This document shows positions 46,927 to 55,778 of a stretch of 64,000 nucleotides of DNA, piece by piece. The notes beneath the pieces were generated by a model. It searched no databases and had not been told where the DNA came from. It saw only the letters and a program-made list of their open reading frames with translations. This DNA is from Adiantum capillus-veneris (lineage: Eukaryota; Streptophyta; Polypodiopsida; Polypodiales; Pteridaceae), in assembly GCA_014529385.2 (NCBI GenBank), contig CM043962.1, positions 86,399,180-86,463,179 of the forward strand, in the 5' to 3' direction. Within the stretch, counting starts at the first letter, position 1. Each line of letters begins with the position of its first letter. The position numbers were made by a program, and so were the translations under genes.

Positions 46927-47256
46927 TAAAAAGTACACTAAAGGTCGTTTTTGTGTGAGCAATGCGGGTGACCCCGCTCATGCCAAGCTGGCTTTTTACA
47001 GGAATTAAGAGTGAAAATTACCATGGATGACTGCTGTGCTCCCAAAAGACCAATAGCAGAAATGCTCTGCTCCGGAGGAGAGGAATTGTAGTAAAAAGTA
47101 CACTAAAGGTCGTTTTTGTGTGAGCAATGCGGGTGACCCCGCTCATGCCAAGCTGGCTTTTTACAGGAATTAAGAGTGAAAATTACCATGGATGACTGCT
47201 GTGCTCCCAAAAGACCAATAGCAGAAATGCTCTGCTCCGGAGGAGAGGAATTGTAG
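46927..47256. repeat. 165-bp tandem duplication next to a tRNA gene
   Basis: Two practically identical copies, 46927-47091 and 47092-47256, each beginning TAAAAAGTACACTAAAGGTC and ending GAGAGGAATTGTAG. The second copy ends exactly at the 3' end of the tRNA-Ala gene. Each copy holds a GC-rich palindromic part (GCGGGTGACCCCGC). Confidence 0.95.
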
Positions 47257-47329
47257 TGGAGGAGACGGGCATCGATCCCGTTACCTATCGCATGCGAAGC
47301 GATCGCTCTACCATTTGAGCTACACCCCC
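47257..47329 (-). tRNA. tRNA-Ala(CGC)
   Basis: 73 nt folding as a cloverleaf: D stem GCTC/GAGC, anticodon stem ATCGC/GCGAT with loop TTCGCAT (anticodon CGC), T stem ACGGG/CCCGT, discriminator A. The A box TAGCTCAAATGG is good. The B box has A for the near-invariant T54 (GGATCGATGCC), and acceptor pair 6-67 is T-T. The start and anticodon arm fit plant nuclear tRNA-Ala. The first T4 run on the transcribed strand is only about 45-50 nt downstream. It may be a functional variant or a recent pseudogene. Confidence 0.85.
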
Positions 47330-48919
47330 GGATGTATATTAAATCACAACAAAAACAAACAATATTTTTACCAGAGCCTGCTCATTACAAATGTAAAATA
47401 GACGCGCGGCTGGACAGTCTGCTTCGTACTCCCACGCAGAATGATACAGATGTCAACGCATACGCAATTACTATTATCTTCATTGCTTTTCAGAATTCTC
47501 TTTCCCACTTTTATCTAGGTATTTGTATGCATTAGCCACCCTCTATTGACAGCAGTGGGCACTAAAAGAAGCTCTTGGCTTTGTGATTTATACTCGCACA
47601 TATATGCATTTTGGACAATATAATACCGAATTTCAGCATTATAATATCCTTTCTTCTTTGGTTTTAAATTTGCTTTAGTAACTTCAACCTTTACACCACT
47701 CTTTGACAACTTCGCAAGCGGCCGAACACACCGCCTTTTCTGACCCTCGCAAACACTATACCACTACTACAAGTTGCTAAACCACTTTTAAATGTTTAAA
47801 GCGAAGCATGCTCATCTTTTTTTTTTGTTTGCAAGGCATACCCATACATATTCAGTCTGGTTCTCTTGGAAAGAATAACTTGCATGCTCTCTTAATACTA
47901 TCAAACCTTTTCTGTTCTCTTATGACATGTTCTTGGCATTGAAAACACCACAAACGGAAACACTCGGAACAATTTCCAAATTCTTGCAAAGTGCAAAAGC
48001 ATTTAGCATTTAAAAAACATCGATACTAACATACATTACAATAACCATAATGCTCATCATTCCAAGACTAATGGTCGACTTAAAAATGGCATATATGCGT
48101 TACTTTACGTCTCTTCATTAGGTCCCCACCATTTCGGAAAAATGAAAAACCTTGCAAAACATTTAAATACAAAAGTGAGTGTTGGCACATGAAATGAAAA
48201 GCCTAAAGGAAAGTAAAAGGATTCTCTATTTCTATATATAAGAGGTTGTGGGGCAAACATGCTTAATTCCTTCTTGTCTCCTCATTGTTCTTGACCCAAA
48301 AAATATAGAAGCCTTTCTTTCTGTTTACAGGTATCGAATGATCATGTGTCCATGTTTGTCGAAGAAAATGAATTGAAGGTAATGAACTGGATGGAGGGAA
48401 TCAATCTAGTACACCAAGAGGAGTGCTAAGTTAGTTTTTATGGTGTTATTGCACCTATAACTTATGCATACAACCCCAAAGAGACATGGTTGTTAAAACT
48501 GCCTGTGCACCGCATACTACGATGTATTACATATTTTTTGCCTTTATTTCTCAAACACTGAAGGTGCATTTGCTTATTGAAACTAGCTGACTTCAATTGT
48601 GAGACAGAAAAAGCGAATCGAACTATGTTCAACTTGCAACTGGAACATTTGCAGAAACCACCTATTGAGTGGAGCCTTGTGAGTGCACATCCATGGAGTG
48701 TAAAGGTGGTAACATTCATGCACGCACACTCACAAACCCACGAACCTACATTTGATACTGATCTTACAAATGTCAAAGTACTTTGCTCACTTTTACACCA
48801 TACTCACTTGATCTCTTTTGTCTTATCTAGATACACTATATTGTGTTAAACAACATAGTGTGCGCTCTAGCCCCAAATACAATTTTCAATTTAGTCCGTT
48901 GGAACTGGGGGACGTCCGC
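47330..48919. other. No recognisable gene
   Basis: Immediately upstream of the tRNA there is AT-rich sequence with CAACAAAAACAAAC, as common near plant tRNA genes. Otherwise only short ORFs without family resemblance. Confidence 0.45.
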
Positions 48920-48944
48920 GGGGGGGGGGGGGGGGGGGGGGGGG
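48920..48944. repeat. G25 homopolymer
   Basis: An uninterrupted run of about 25 G preceded by GACGTCCGC. Length is likely to vary or be mis-sequenced. Confidence 0.9.
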
Positions 48945-49433
48945 ATGGGATTTGTCAGTTGTCTTCACTGAACCAAGCTCTGTTGAAGTGACATGCAATA
49001 CAATTTTTTATTTGAAGTGGAAGTACACACCATTCATTGCAGACGAGAAACACCAGGTGTAAACATTCGTTTCATTACAATTCTTCAAACCAAAGCACCA
49101 CATTACAAAGGTGACAACTTGAGTTGGTTTCCTCTTCATACTCAACCAATCCAAAAGCCTCTTTTTAACAGCTGAAACTTGGCGACTCAACACCAGACAG
49201 AGATTGCAAGCATATAAGACGATAGTTGGCATTGTCAGCATATGAGGCACATAGTACATGCATTCATTAGCCGACTTATAAGAGATACAAAAGGCATACT
49301 GCCTGTAATACATACAAATGACAATTCCATCGATTATGAGGAGCAATCATAGGCATGGTATAAAAGAGTGTAGCAGTCGGGAGTTGAGAGCATTGCTCTT
49401 ATCTTGTTTTGATGAAGTTGCCGCCCTCAAGAG
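48945..49433 (-). other. Probable 3' untranslated region of the SUD1-like gene
   Basis: Sequence downstream of the stop codon on the minus strand. No other gene is seen. The exact polyadenylation site cannot be fixed. Confidence 0.4.
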
Positions 49434-50078
49434 CTACTCCATGCCACCACTGCTGGGAATCCCAAGTGTGCTGTATCTTCTCCGAAGACCCAACGCTTCA
49501 TTGCTGCTATTGGAATCCTCTAATAAATCCACTGGGGTGGAGGTTTCATCAAGAATCTCATGTTTTGAGTCTGCGACATCTTGGAAAACGTCGTCCACAG
49601 CATCTCCACTATTCAAAACTGCAGGCATTGGAAAGCTCTCCTTGGTTGAGCCGAGACTATGTTCAATACCAGGCTGGATTGATGAAGAAAGATCTTCTGA
49701 TACCACTGACTTCTCCCCATAGTTGTGCAGGCGCTTCCCTATAAGATACCTATCATCTCTGATGGCATTATGAAGCTCCGAGACCCACTGTTGCAGACAT
49801 CTTATTCCATACCAAAGCATCCCAAGAAGAAGACACCCAGACCATGCGAATCGATAAACTGCCGAGTTTACAAGAAGGGAATATCCAAGCACTGGAAACA
49901 CACCCCGCGCAAACACATACGGAACACACAAGGCTGTTAACAGCTTCACCAAAATAGGTGCTACGATCTCACGCATGACCCAGAACCCTCGAAGTCGTGT
50001 AAATCCATCTGCCTTAACACGTTCAAACTTGATACGCCAGCTCTCATCCACGATAGGAGCCACCTGTCCCAACATCAC
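49434..50078 (-). CDS. SUD1: SUD1/Doa10-like E3 ubiquitin ligase, terminal exon
   Basis: Last exon, 214 codons plus a TAG stop (49434-49436). The upstream border is an AG acceptor at 50079-50080, preceded on the minus strand by a run of 16 C; coding resumes in phase 0 at GTG ATG TTG. The protein begins VMLGQ, then PIVDESWRIKFERVKADGF, LRGFWVMREIVAPI and LLTALCVPYVFARGVFP, with two or three hydrophobic segments, then NAIRDDRYLIGKRLHNYGE and an acidic/Ser-rich tail ending near LGLRRRYS. This is the conserved C-terminus of plant SUD1 (a MARCH6/Doa10 ER membrane ligase acting in ER-associated degradation and sterol/cuticle regulation). Other exons lie beyond the window or in unrecognised gaps; none was found up to 64000. 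The symbol is by similarity. Confidence 0.85.
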   Translation of the reverse strand: MMLGQVAPIVDESWRIKFERVKADGFTRLRGFWVMREIVAPILVKLLTALCVPYVFARGVFPVLGYSLLVNSAVYRFAWSGCLLLGMLWYGIRCLQQWVSELHNAIRDDRYLIGKRLHNYGEKSVVSEDLSSSIQPGIEHSLGSTKESFPMPAVLNSGDAVDDVFQDVADSKHEILDETSTPVDLLEDSNSSNEALGLRRRYSTLGIPSSGGME

Positions 50079-50081
50079 CTT

Positions 50082-50097
50082 GGGGGGGGGGGGGGGG
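50082..50097. repeat. G16 run forming a C16 polypyrimidine tract
   Basis: On the gene's strand this is CCCC...CAAG at the 3' splice site of the SUD1-like exon. Confidence 0.9.
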
Positions 50098-50417
50098 AAA
50101 GAGAGAAGCACCATGATCCACAGGTTCAATGTCAATTTATCCAGAAAGAATTAAATTTGAACAAAGAAATGCGCACATACACGGGACACATAGAGAAGCT
50201 TTTCATAAGGATAATAGGAAGTTCAGTCCTCCCACACATACCCCCCCCCCCCCCATCCAACAAAGGGGGAAAAGGGGGGGGGAAGGGGGGGTGGGGGGGG
50301 AGCATGCATGCAAGCAAGCGTGCAGAAATGAATTATATTGATGTATTCAAAAGGCCAAAATGACCTATGAGACCAAAAGGTTACATCCATGTGTGTGTCC
50401 TGTACAGTGTCAGGGGA

Positions 50418-50464
<47 letters not shown>

Positions 50465-50743
50465 GGTTTCGCAATCCCAACTAGCCCATCTTTGCGATAT
50501 AATTATATCATCTTCATCTTGCACTCAAAATCATTTGCTAAGAGAATGATCCCTCACCAATCCCCAAGATGCTTACCCTAAGACCTTCATTGTCAAGAAG
50601 CAGCTTGTGAAGAAGCCAAAGCCTTACCATCCTATAGGAGGCGCGACGACAGCTGAGAGGGGCAGTGCTGCCGGTTGAAGAAGTCGCAAAGCCAAGATCT
50701 GCTAGGGAGACTTGCCTGCACGGAAGCAGGGAACCAGCCCGCA
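50098..50743 (-). other. Intron sequence of the SUD1-like gene with homopolymers
   Basis: Contains a C14 run (50241-50254), G-rich runs (50265-50300) and a GA array (50423-50462). A short minus-strand frame near 50600-50690 (ADLGFATSSTGSTAPL, then RLWLLHKLLLDNEG) has no recognised family. No further SUD1 exon seen. Confidence 0.5.
50423..50462. repeat. (GA)n microsatellite
   Basis: 20 AG units. Confidence 0.97.
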
Positions 50744-51709
50744 TGTAACAAACTTGGACACCCCAAAAATGGAATCCGGCACGACACATGAGAGAGAATC
50801 ACTTTAAACACTTCACAATTAATTCACAGTTCAATTGAGTCGACAAGGCCCGACGTAGTTCCGATTGGCCCCAAAGACTCGCGCCCCTTTCGGTTTTTCT
50901 TTTTGTATTAATAATTGAGCAAAGTACAATTGCCCTTGGGTCGCCTCTGCTCACCGGCTCGTAAGCACACAATGAGCTAGAGGGAGCCCAAGGGACTTAT
51001 TTAAAGGCCCTTGGCCTTGGAAAGCAATACATGAAAAGCTTTCAAACTCAAAAGCAATGGACTCCCAAAAGCTAGCGCTGAATCCAGCCAGCGGGTTTCA
51101 CGGAATTCTGTACGGTCTGCCACGTCCGCACATTCAACGCGTTTCACGAAATTCCGTCCGATCAACCACATCAACAGTTAGCGCGTTATGCGGAAATCCG
51201 TACAACCAGCCGCTTTGGTCCGTTTTTTAAATTTTCCTAGTGTCCCCAGGGCCTTGTCGACAAGTGCCCATAAGTTGGGACCAGTGTGACATGAAACGTT
51301 TCCGGGTTCCGTGCATTTTGGGGTTTCGAGGTTTCTAAAACGTTTCGTTTCGGGGCTCAAAGAAAGCAAAACACAGGTTTCGTTTTACATGTATGTACCT
51401 ATAATTATACATTGAATGTACATACAAATTTACCTGTCAAAACATGTGAAATATCAAAAATATGGATGTGAGACTTGAGTCACGAGTAAACAAGGTATCA
51501 ATTATTTGAAACGGCATGGCTTTAAAAATCCCCAAATGGGTGGTTTAAGGTCAACTAGTCAAAAGGGGACCCTAAAAAAAGGTCAACTCGTTTTGGCCAT
51601 TTCCCTGAAACGTTTTGGCTGTTTCGTCGTTTCGGGGTTTCAGAGGGCCAAAACGCGTTTTGATGTCACTATTAGGACACTTGTTGTGCCACGTCATCAG
51701 TTTGTGACA
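50744..51709 (-). repeat. 3' LTR of chromovirus A (contains a MITE)
   Basis: Begins TGTAAC and ends TTTGTGACA on the plus strand, the latter abutting the polypurine tract at 51710. It shares GGCCCCAAA-CGC/GTCCCTTTCGGT-TTTCTTT and both end motifs with the LTR of chromovirus B (57330-58687). A candidate MITE sits inside. Three degenerate repeats of about 52 bp (CGNGTTTCACGGAATTCTGT-like) lie at about 51083-51225. Confidence 0.65.
51283..51671. mobile_element. Candidate hAT-type MITE inside the LTR
   Basis: Left end AGTGTGACATGAAACG and right end CGTTTTGATGTCACT are near-complementary terminal repeats. Flanks TTGGGACC (51275-51282) and TTAGGACA (51672-51679) agree at 6 of 8 bases, fitting an old 8-bp hAT target duplication. 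The interior of about 360 bp is rich in GTTTCG/CGAAAC subterminal repeats and has no transposase. Confidence 0.5.
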
Positions 51710-51726
51710 TACCCCCCTCTTGAAAG
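51710..51726 (-). promoter_or_regulatory. Polypurine tract of chromovirus A
   Basis: Minus strand CTTTCAAGAGGGGGGTA directly before the LTR. Nearly identical to that of chromovirus B. Confidence 0.8.
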
Positions 51727-52084
51727 AATGGTAATCGCCCTTGATTACGCCTGCAAAACAGACAAAGGCCATAAACCAATTCAATTGGCACTGACTCTAA
51801 GTATCGACGCACTAGACCAACACAAATCTAGCACTTGCACAAAATCCTGGACCTCACTGATGTCAGATTAGCTAATTCTTATTGCGATCATGTCTATAGA
51901 TTCTCAAGACCGAAACTGCAGTCATTTCGTCTTTCAGTCCTGCACTCAAACAAATCACATGAGAGAGTACACATCAATCAGGTTCAAGTTCGGAAATTCC
52001 CATTTTCAATATTAAAAAAGTCATACAACAGAATATTGTCAGCACACCAGTATCCCTGAAATCCAAAGGGAAATCAATGACTCT
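51727..52084 (-). other. 3' untranslated part of chromovirus A
   Basis: Between pol and polypurine tract; the chromodomain seen in element B is missing here, so a deletion has removed it. No ORF of note. Confidence 0.5.
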
Positions 52085-52778
52085 ATTCCATCCAGGTAAG
52101 GTACATCATTTATCTTTTCTAAAATCTGGAAAGGGCCATAATGCCTCATGCTAAGCTTAGGAAAAATCCATTCTTTCCTTCTCGTTTCCGTAGGCGTGCC
52201 TTCTCCAAACGTAAGAGCACCCAATCATCTTCCTTCAACTTCAAGTCACGTCTACGTTGATCTGTTGCGAGACTTCTCTAGAGCCTCGGGCAATGTAAGT
52301 GTCTAAATCCCTCATGTACCAATCGGCTTCAAAAATCTTGTCCTTGGTGCTTAGAAAAGGAGTGACCTTCTTAGCACCTTCGATCACCTCAAATGGCACC
52401 TTCCCCATCGAAGAGTGAACCGTGTTATTGTAGGCAAATTCCACCAAAGGCAAATATTTTTCCCATTGAGTCTTCTGATCCGAGATGTAAGACTTCAATA
52501 AATCCAAAACCACTGAATTGGCTATCTCAGATTGCCTATTTGTTTGCAGGTGGAATGATGATGAGAACTGCAACCGCATGCCAATGTTCTCCCAAATGGC
52601 CCTCCAAAACAAACTCGTGAATTGAGGATCTCTGTTCGGAGACTATGGTCTCAGGTATGCCATGTAACCGAAAAATCTGAGCAATGAACGGTCTCGCTAA
52701 ATGATCAGGTTTAAATGTTTTCTTTACTTGAATGAAGCGAGCTTGCTTGCTAAAACTATCAATGACAATCCAAATCAT
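52085..52778 (-). pseudogene. Chromovirus A integrase fragment
   Basis: From 52778 down on the minus strand: integrase core with IWIVIDSFSKQARFIQV, FRLHGIPETIVSEQ (the second catalytic Asp region is damaged), a frameshift, WENIGMRLQFSSSFH with QTNRQSEIANS (Glu retained), then YAYNNTVHSS-like FAYNNTVHSSMGKVPFE, and the post-core segment PKLSMRHYGPFQILEKI. It is the same family as element B by clear protein similarity. The fragment begins abruptly at 52778 where hAT-like sequence starts, so the upstream part was lost or separated. Confidence 0.85.
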
Positions 52779-53288
52779 AGTTACACGGGAACGCTAGTTT
52801 AGGGGGCTAGAACACCGGAACGGCGTTCCGAGTCATGGCCATGGCGGGGAACTTCCTAGAACGGCCAGGCATTCCCACAGGTTAGGTCATACAAGAACAC
52901 GGGGCTGAAACGGGCAGGAATGGCCGGAACGGACAGCAATCACACAGACAGGCCGAATGACCGGATTCAGGTCAACTGTCCATTTTCTGGCCAACAATAA
53001 AAAATGGGCAGATTTCTGGACTTGGATTTTTTTCCAAAGTGAGCAAGCCTCAAGGGCCTAGATAATGCAAACCTGCTCACCCCTTCCTTTCACAACAAAC
53101 AAGTGAATGCTTCAATGCACCATTGTTCTACACTTCTAACCTCTACACTCTCCCTCAACTCTCGAGTCTCTCTCTCTCTCATCTTGACTCTTCCTACCTC
53201 TATCTCTCTTGAGTCTCGAGCTCTCAAGGTTCAAGCCTACATGATACGCATTCGCCATTGAAAATTCAAGAAGCTCTCATTGCTACAA

Positions 53289-53289
<1 letters not shown>

Positions 53290-53355
<66 letters not shown>
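53290..53355. repeat. (CT)n microsatellite
   Basis: About 33 CT units immediately before the ATG at 53360. Confidence 0.97.
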
Positions 53356-53358
<3 letters not shown>

Positions 53359-53359
53359 C

Positions 53360-53662
53360 ATGGCCTCTTCTTCTCGTTCAACCCCCTCCGTTAGAGCGGG
53401 TAACACTCAAAGGCGAAGGAATGGTCGTGGTGGGGATGAAGTGACCCCGGAGAGCACCTTGTCGGCGGCGGGAGGTTCTCGTGCATGGACATGCAAGTTA
53501 TGCTCTTACATGCAGAAAGAGGGGCATGACAAAGTGAGGGCACACTTTCTTCGAGCGTCGAGACATGAGGTGAAATTTTGCACCAATGTGAGCGTTGAGA
53601 AGAAGAAGGAGCTTGACGAAAAGGATCGCAATCCAATCATAAATCCAAGCCAGCACGCAAAG
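53360..53662 (+). pseudogene. hAT transposase N-terminal exon (BED zinc finger)
   Basis: ATG after the CT run. The protein starts with a Ser-rich segment, then WTCKLCSYMQKEGHDKVRAHFL, a BED-type zinc finger (W-x-C-x-x-C-x(n)-H), and a Glu/Lys-rich tail. An intron donor (AAAG/GTATCG) ends the exon at 53662. A possible second exon (LATSWDQEEVDAMVL) near 53755-53800 is cut by element C. BED fingers bind transposon ends in plant hAT transposases. No catalytic domain remains. Confidence 0.7.
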
Positions 53663-53797
53663 GTATCGACCCAAAGACCCTCATTTTCTCTTCTTCTTCT
53701 CTACCCAGTCTCGATGCCGGTGGATCTTCATCAGCTCCAATTCGTCACCAAAGGACCCTTGCCACCTCTTGGGACCAGGAAGAGGTGGATGCAATGG

Positions 53798-55219
53798 TGT
53801 TAGGTGCAGCGGAATGATTGTTTGCACTTTGCTCAAGATGAGTGCTCCGAACTGTGCTCAAGGTTCCTTTTGTTCTTATGGAAGGTAGAGCCTTCCGTTC
53901 TTAATGAGAGAATGCTATGATCACAAAACAAAGTGAATGGACACTATGCATGCAAGTATATGAGACTGAGAGATAGAGAGAGAAGAGAGATATGACACCA
54001 GAGACGACGTAAAACCCTCCTCCGAAGGCCCCACGCTCTATGGCGAGAGCGGTCTACTTATGATTGAACAAATCTCTACAATGCTTGGACTTGCGGACGA
54101 TGAGGACGACGACGAGATGGGCTGAAATCTGAAAATGCTAAGGGCTGAAATCTGCAAATCTTCTATCTACTGAATTCTGACTCTATGTCGGTGACGATGT
54201 CCATGACGACGATGCAACGACGATATGCTGAAAACGCATATGCTGAAATCTGCGTTTTCCGGGCTGAAACTGCAAACTTCGATGGATCCCACCGTGCGGC
54301 GAGGAACTGCTGCGAGAAGGTGAGGTCTGCGAGGTTCGGGACTTTATCTGCACGAGTGCTAACTGCTGAAAACTGAAAACGCTGATGTTCCTTGCTGTTC
54401 CGTCGCAGTAAAGCTGCAAAACGCCGGGGCTGATCTGCAACCAAAAACGCTAGGACTAATTTTTGCTAATCTTCTTATGGCTGAACTTGAAGGTCTTCTA
54501 CTACTGCAAATCGCCGCGGGCTGAAGGCTGTAAAGGCTGAGATCTGTAGCGGTTGAGGTGGGGACCAAAAACGCTAGAGACTGGAATCTGTAAAATGCTA
54601 GGGGCTGGTTCTGCTGGCAATCCTTGCTTGAAGGAAAAACCCTAGGCTATTTGGTTTCCCGCGGTGAAGCTTGGAGATGAAAACGCCAATGGCCGATGCA
54701 AGCTTGGGCGATGATGCTTGATGCAAAACGTTAGGGATGCTTGTGGATGGCGATGGTGCTTGATGAAGGAAACACTAGATCTGGGTCTTGCTTGGAGGGA
54801 AGTCCACGAAGGGGTCTTGTTGAGAAGTTGCCTGCTGAGCTTGGCTCCTGTTGCCTCTTCTGCAAAATAGTGCTAGCTCTAGTTTGCTTATATACAGACT
54901 TAGCAAAATTGCCCTACCTACTTTCCAACAAAAGTCACTTAAAAATAATAAGTGAAAAATGTCAAAAATAGGTAAAATAGGCTAAATGCACTAGAAAATT
55001 CCCCTGAAGGATTCTGATGGATTCTAATGGGAATGCTGATGATCATGCTGTATGCAACCAGAGGATATGCATCTACACTAAGTGATTGGGCATGCACGGT
55101 CTACGAATAGACTCACAAAAGTGCCAGATCACTTCTAATCTAGACTGACTGGACTGACTGAACCCTGATCATGTTGTAGCTTGTCCACGAACAGATAGGG
55201 TTGGATGTGTCACGTGACA
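53798..55219 (-). repeat. LTR of element C
   Basis: Starts TGTTAGGTGCAGCGG and ends CACGTGACA on the plus strand (TGT...ACA form), next to the polypurine tract. The interior from about 54120 to 54740 is full of degenerate short repeats (GCTGAAATCTGCAAA and AAAACGCTAGG). Confidence 0.6.
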
Positions 55220-55236
55220 TCCTCTCCTTTTCAAAG
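55220..55236 (-). promoter_or_regulatory. Polypurine tract of element C
   Basis: Minus strand CTTTGAAAAGGAGAGGA directly before TGTCACGTG. Confidence 0.7.
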
Positions 55237-55480
55237 TGAGGTACTGGTACCGAACTGTATGGCGTCGAGGGAGATCGCCAATAGCATCCGGAATCCTGGA
55301 AGGGACTCTTCACCGGCCCACTCTGATGTGTGGGTCGTGCGGTACTTGAACTTCACAAAGTGAGGTACTGGTACCGAACTGTATGGCATCGAGGGAGATC
55401 GCCAATAGCATCCGGAATCCTCGAAGGGACTCTTCACCGGCCCACTCTGATGTGTGGGTCGTGCGGTACTTGAACTTCAT
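55233..55480. repeat. 124-bp tandem duplication (chromodomain-like tail)
   Basis: Copies 55233-55356 and 55357-55480 differ at a couple of bases, with a third start at 55481. On the minus strand the unit encodes VKFKYRTTHTSEWAGEESL, which fits the V-K-F/W...W...E-x-L pattern at the end of a chromodomain. As 124 is not a multiple of three, the two copies lie in different frames. Confidence 0.88.
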
Positions 55481-55778
55481 AAAGGTTTGCAACACTTGCT
55501 TCTTTAGGCCGCGCCGAAAGCGACAAAGTCTTTTGTGGCTCCTTCAATGCTTCAACTTCGTCTAGAGTCATGCTTCTTTCTTCTTCAAGAATCTCCATGG
55601 CTAAAAATTCATGAAACCATTTCCAACACAAAACCATGAACATACCCATTCCATGTAAAGTGAAGGGAAAAAATCTTGTCTTCTCTAACAACTGTGTATG
55701 CAATGTAGATGAACATAGAGACGGAGTTCCAAACCGTTCACCACACACACGCACACAATGAGATCGAATCTTGTCTTT

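Larger units (their letters stand above)
52779..53797 (+). mobile_element. hAT-like element 5' fragment
   Basis: Starts at the break in chromovirus A. The first 180 bp contain several GGAACGG/CGTTCC motifs, as in hAT subterminal regions, followed by a CT-rich leader with a (CT)n run and a BED-type exon. The sequence stops at the LTR of element C (53798), so the transposase body and 3' end are missing. Left terminus not certain. Confidence 0.6.

Noticed and set aside
46927-47256. Box C/D snoRNA in the duplicated unit (GGATGACTGC present)
   Set aside because: No matching box D or terminal stem at suitable spacing.
50223-50480. Overlapping Pro-rich and Ser-Leu ORFs
   Set aside because: Products of C/G runs and the GA array inside the SUD1 intron.
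50538-50789. Possible extra SUD1 exon on the minus strand
   Set aside because: The translated residues do not resemble any SUD1 segment and the frame has no convincing acceptor.
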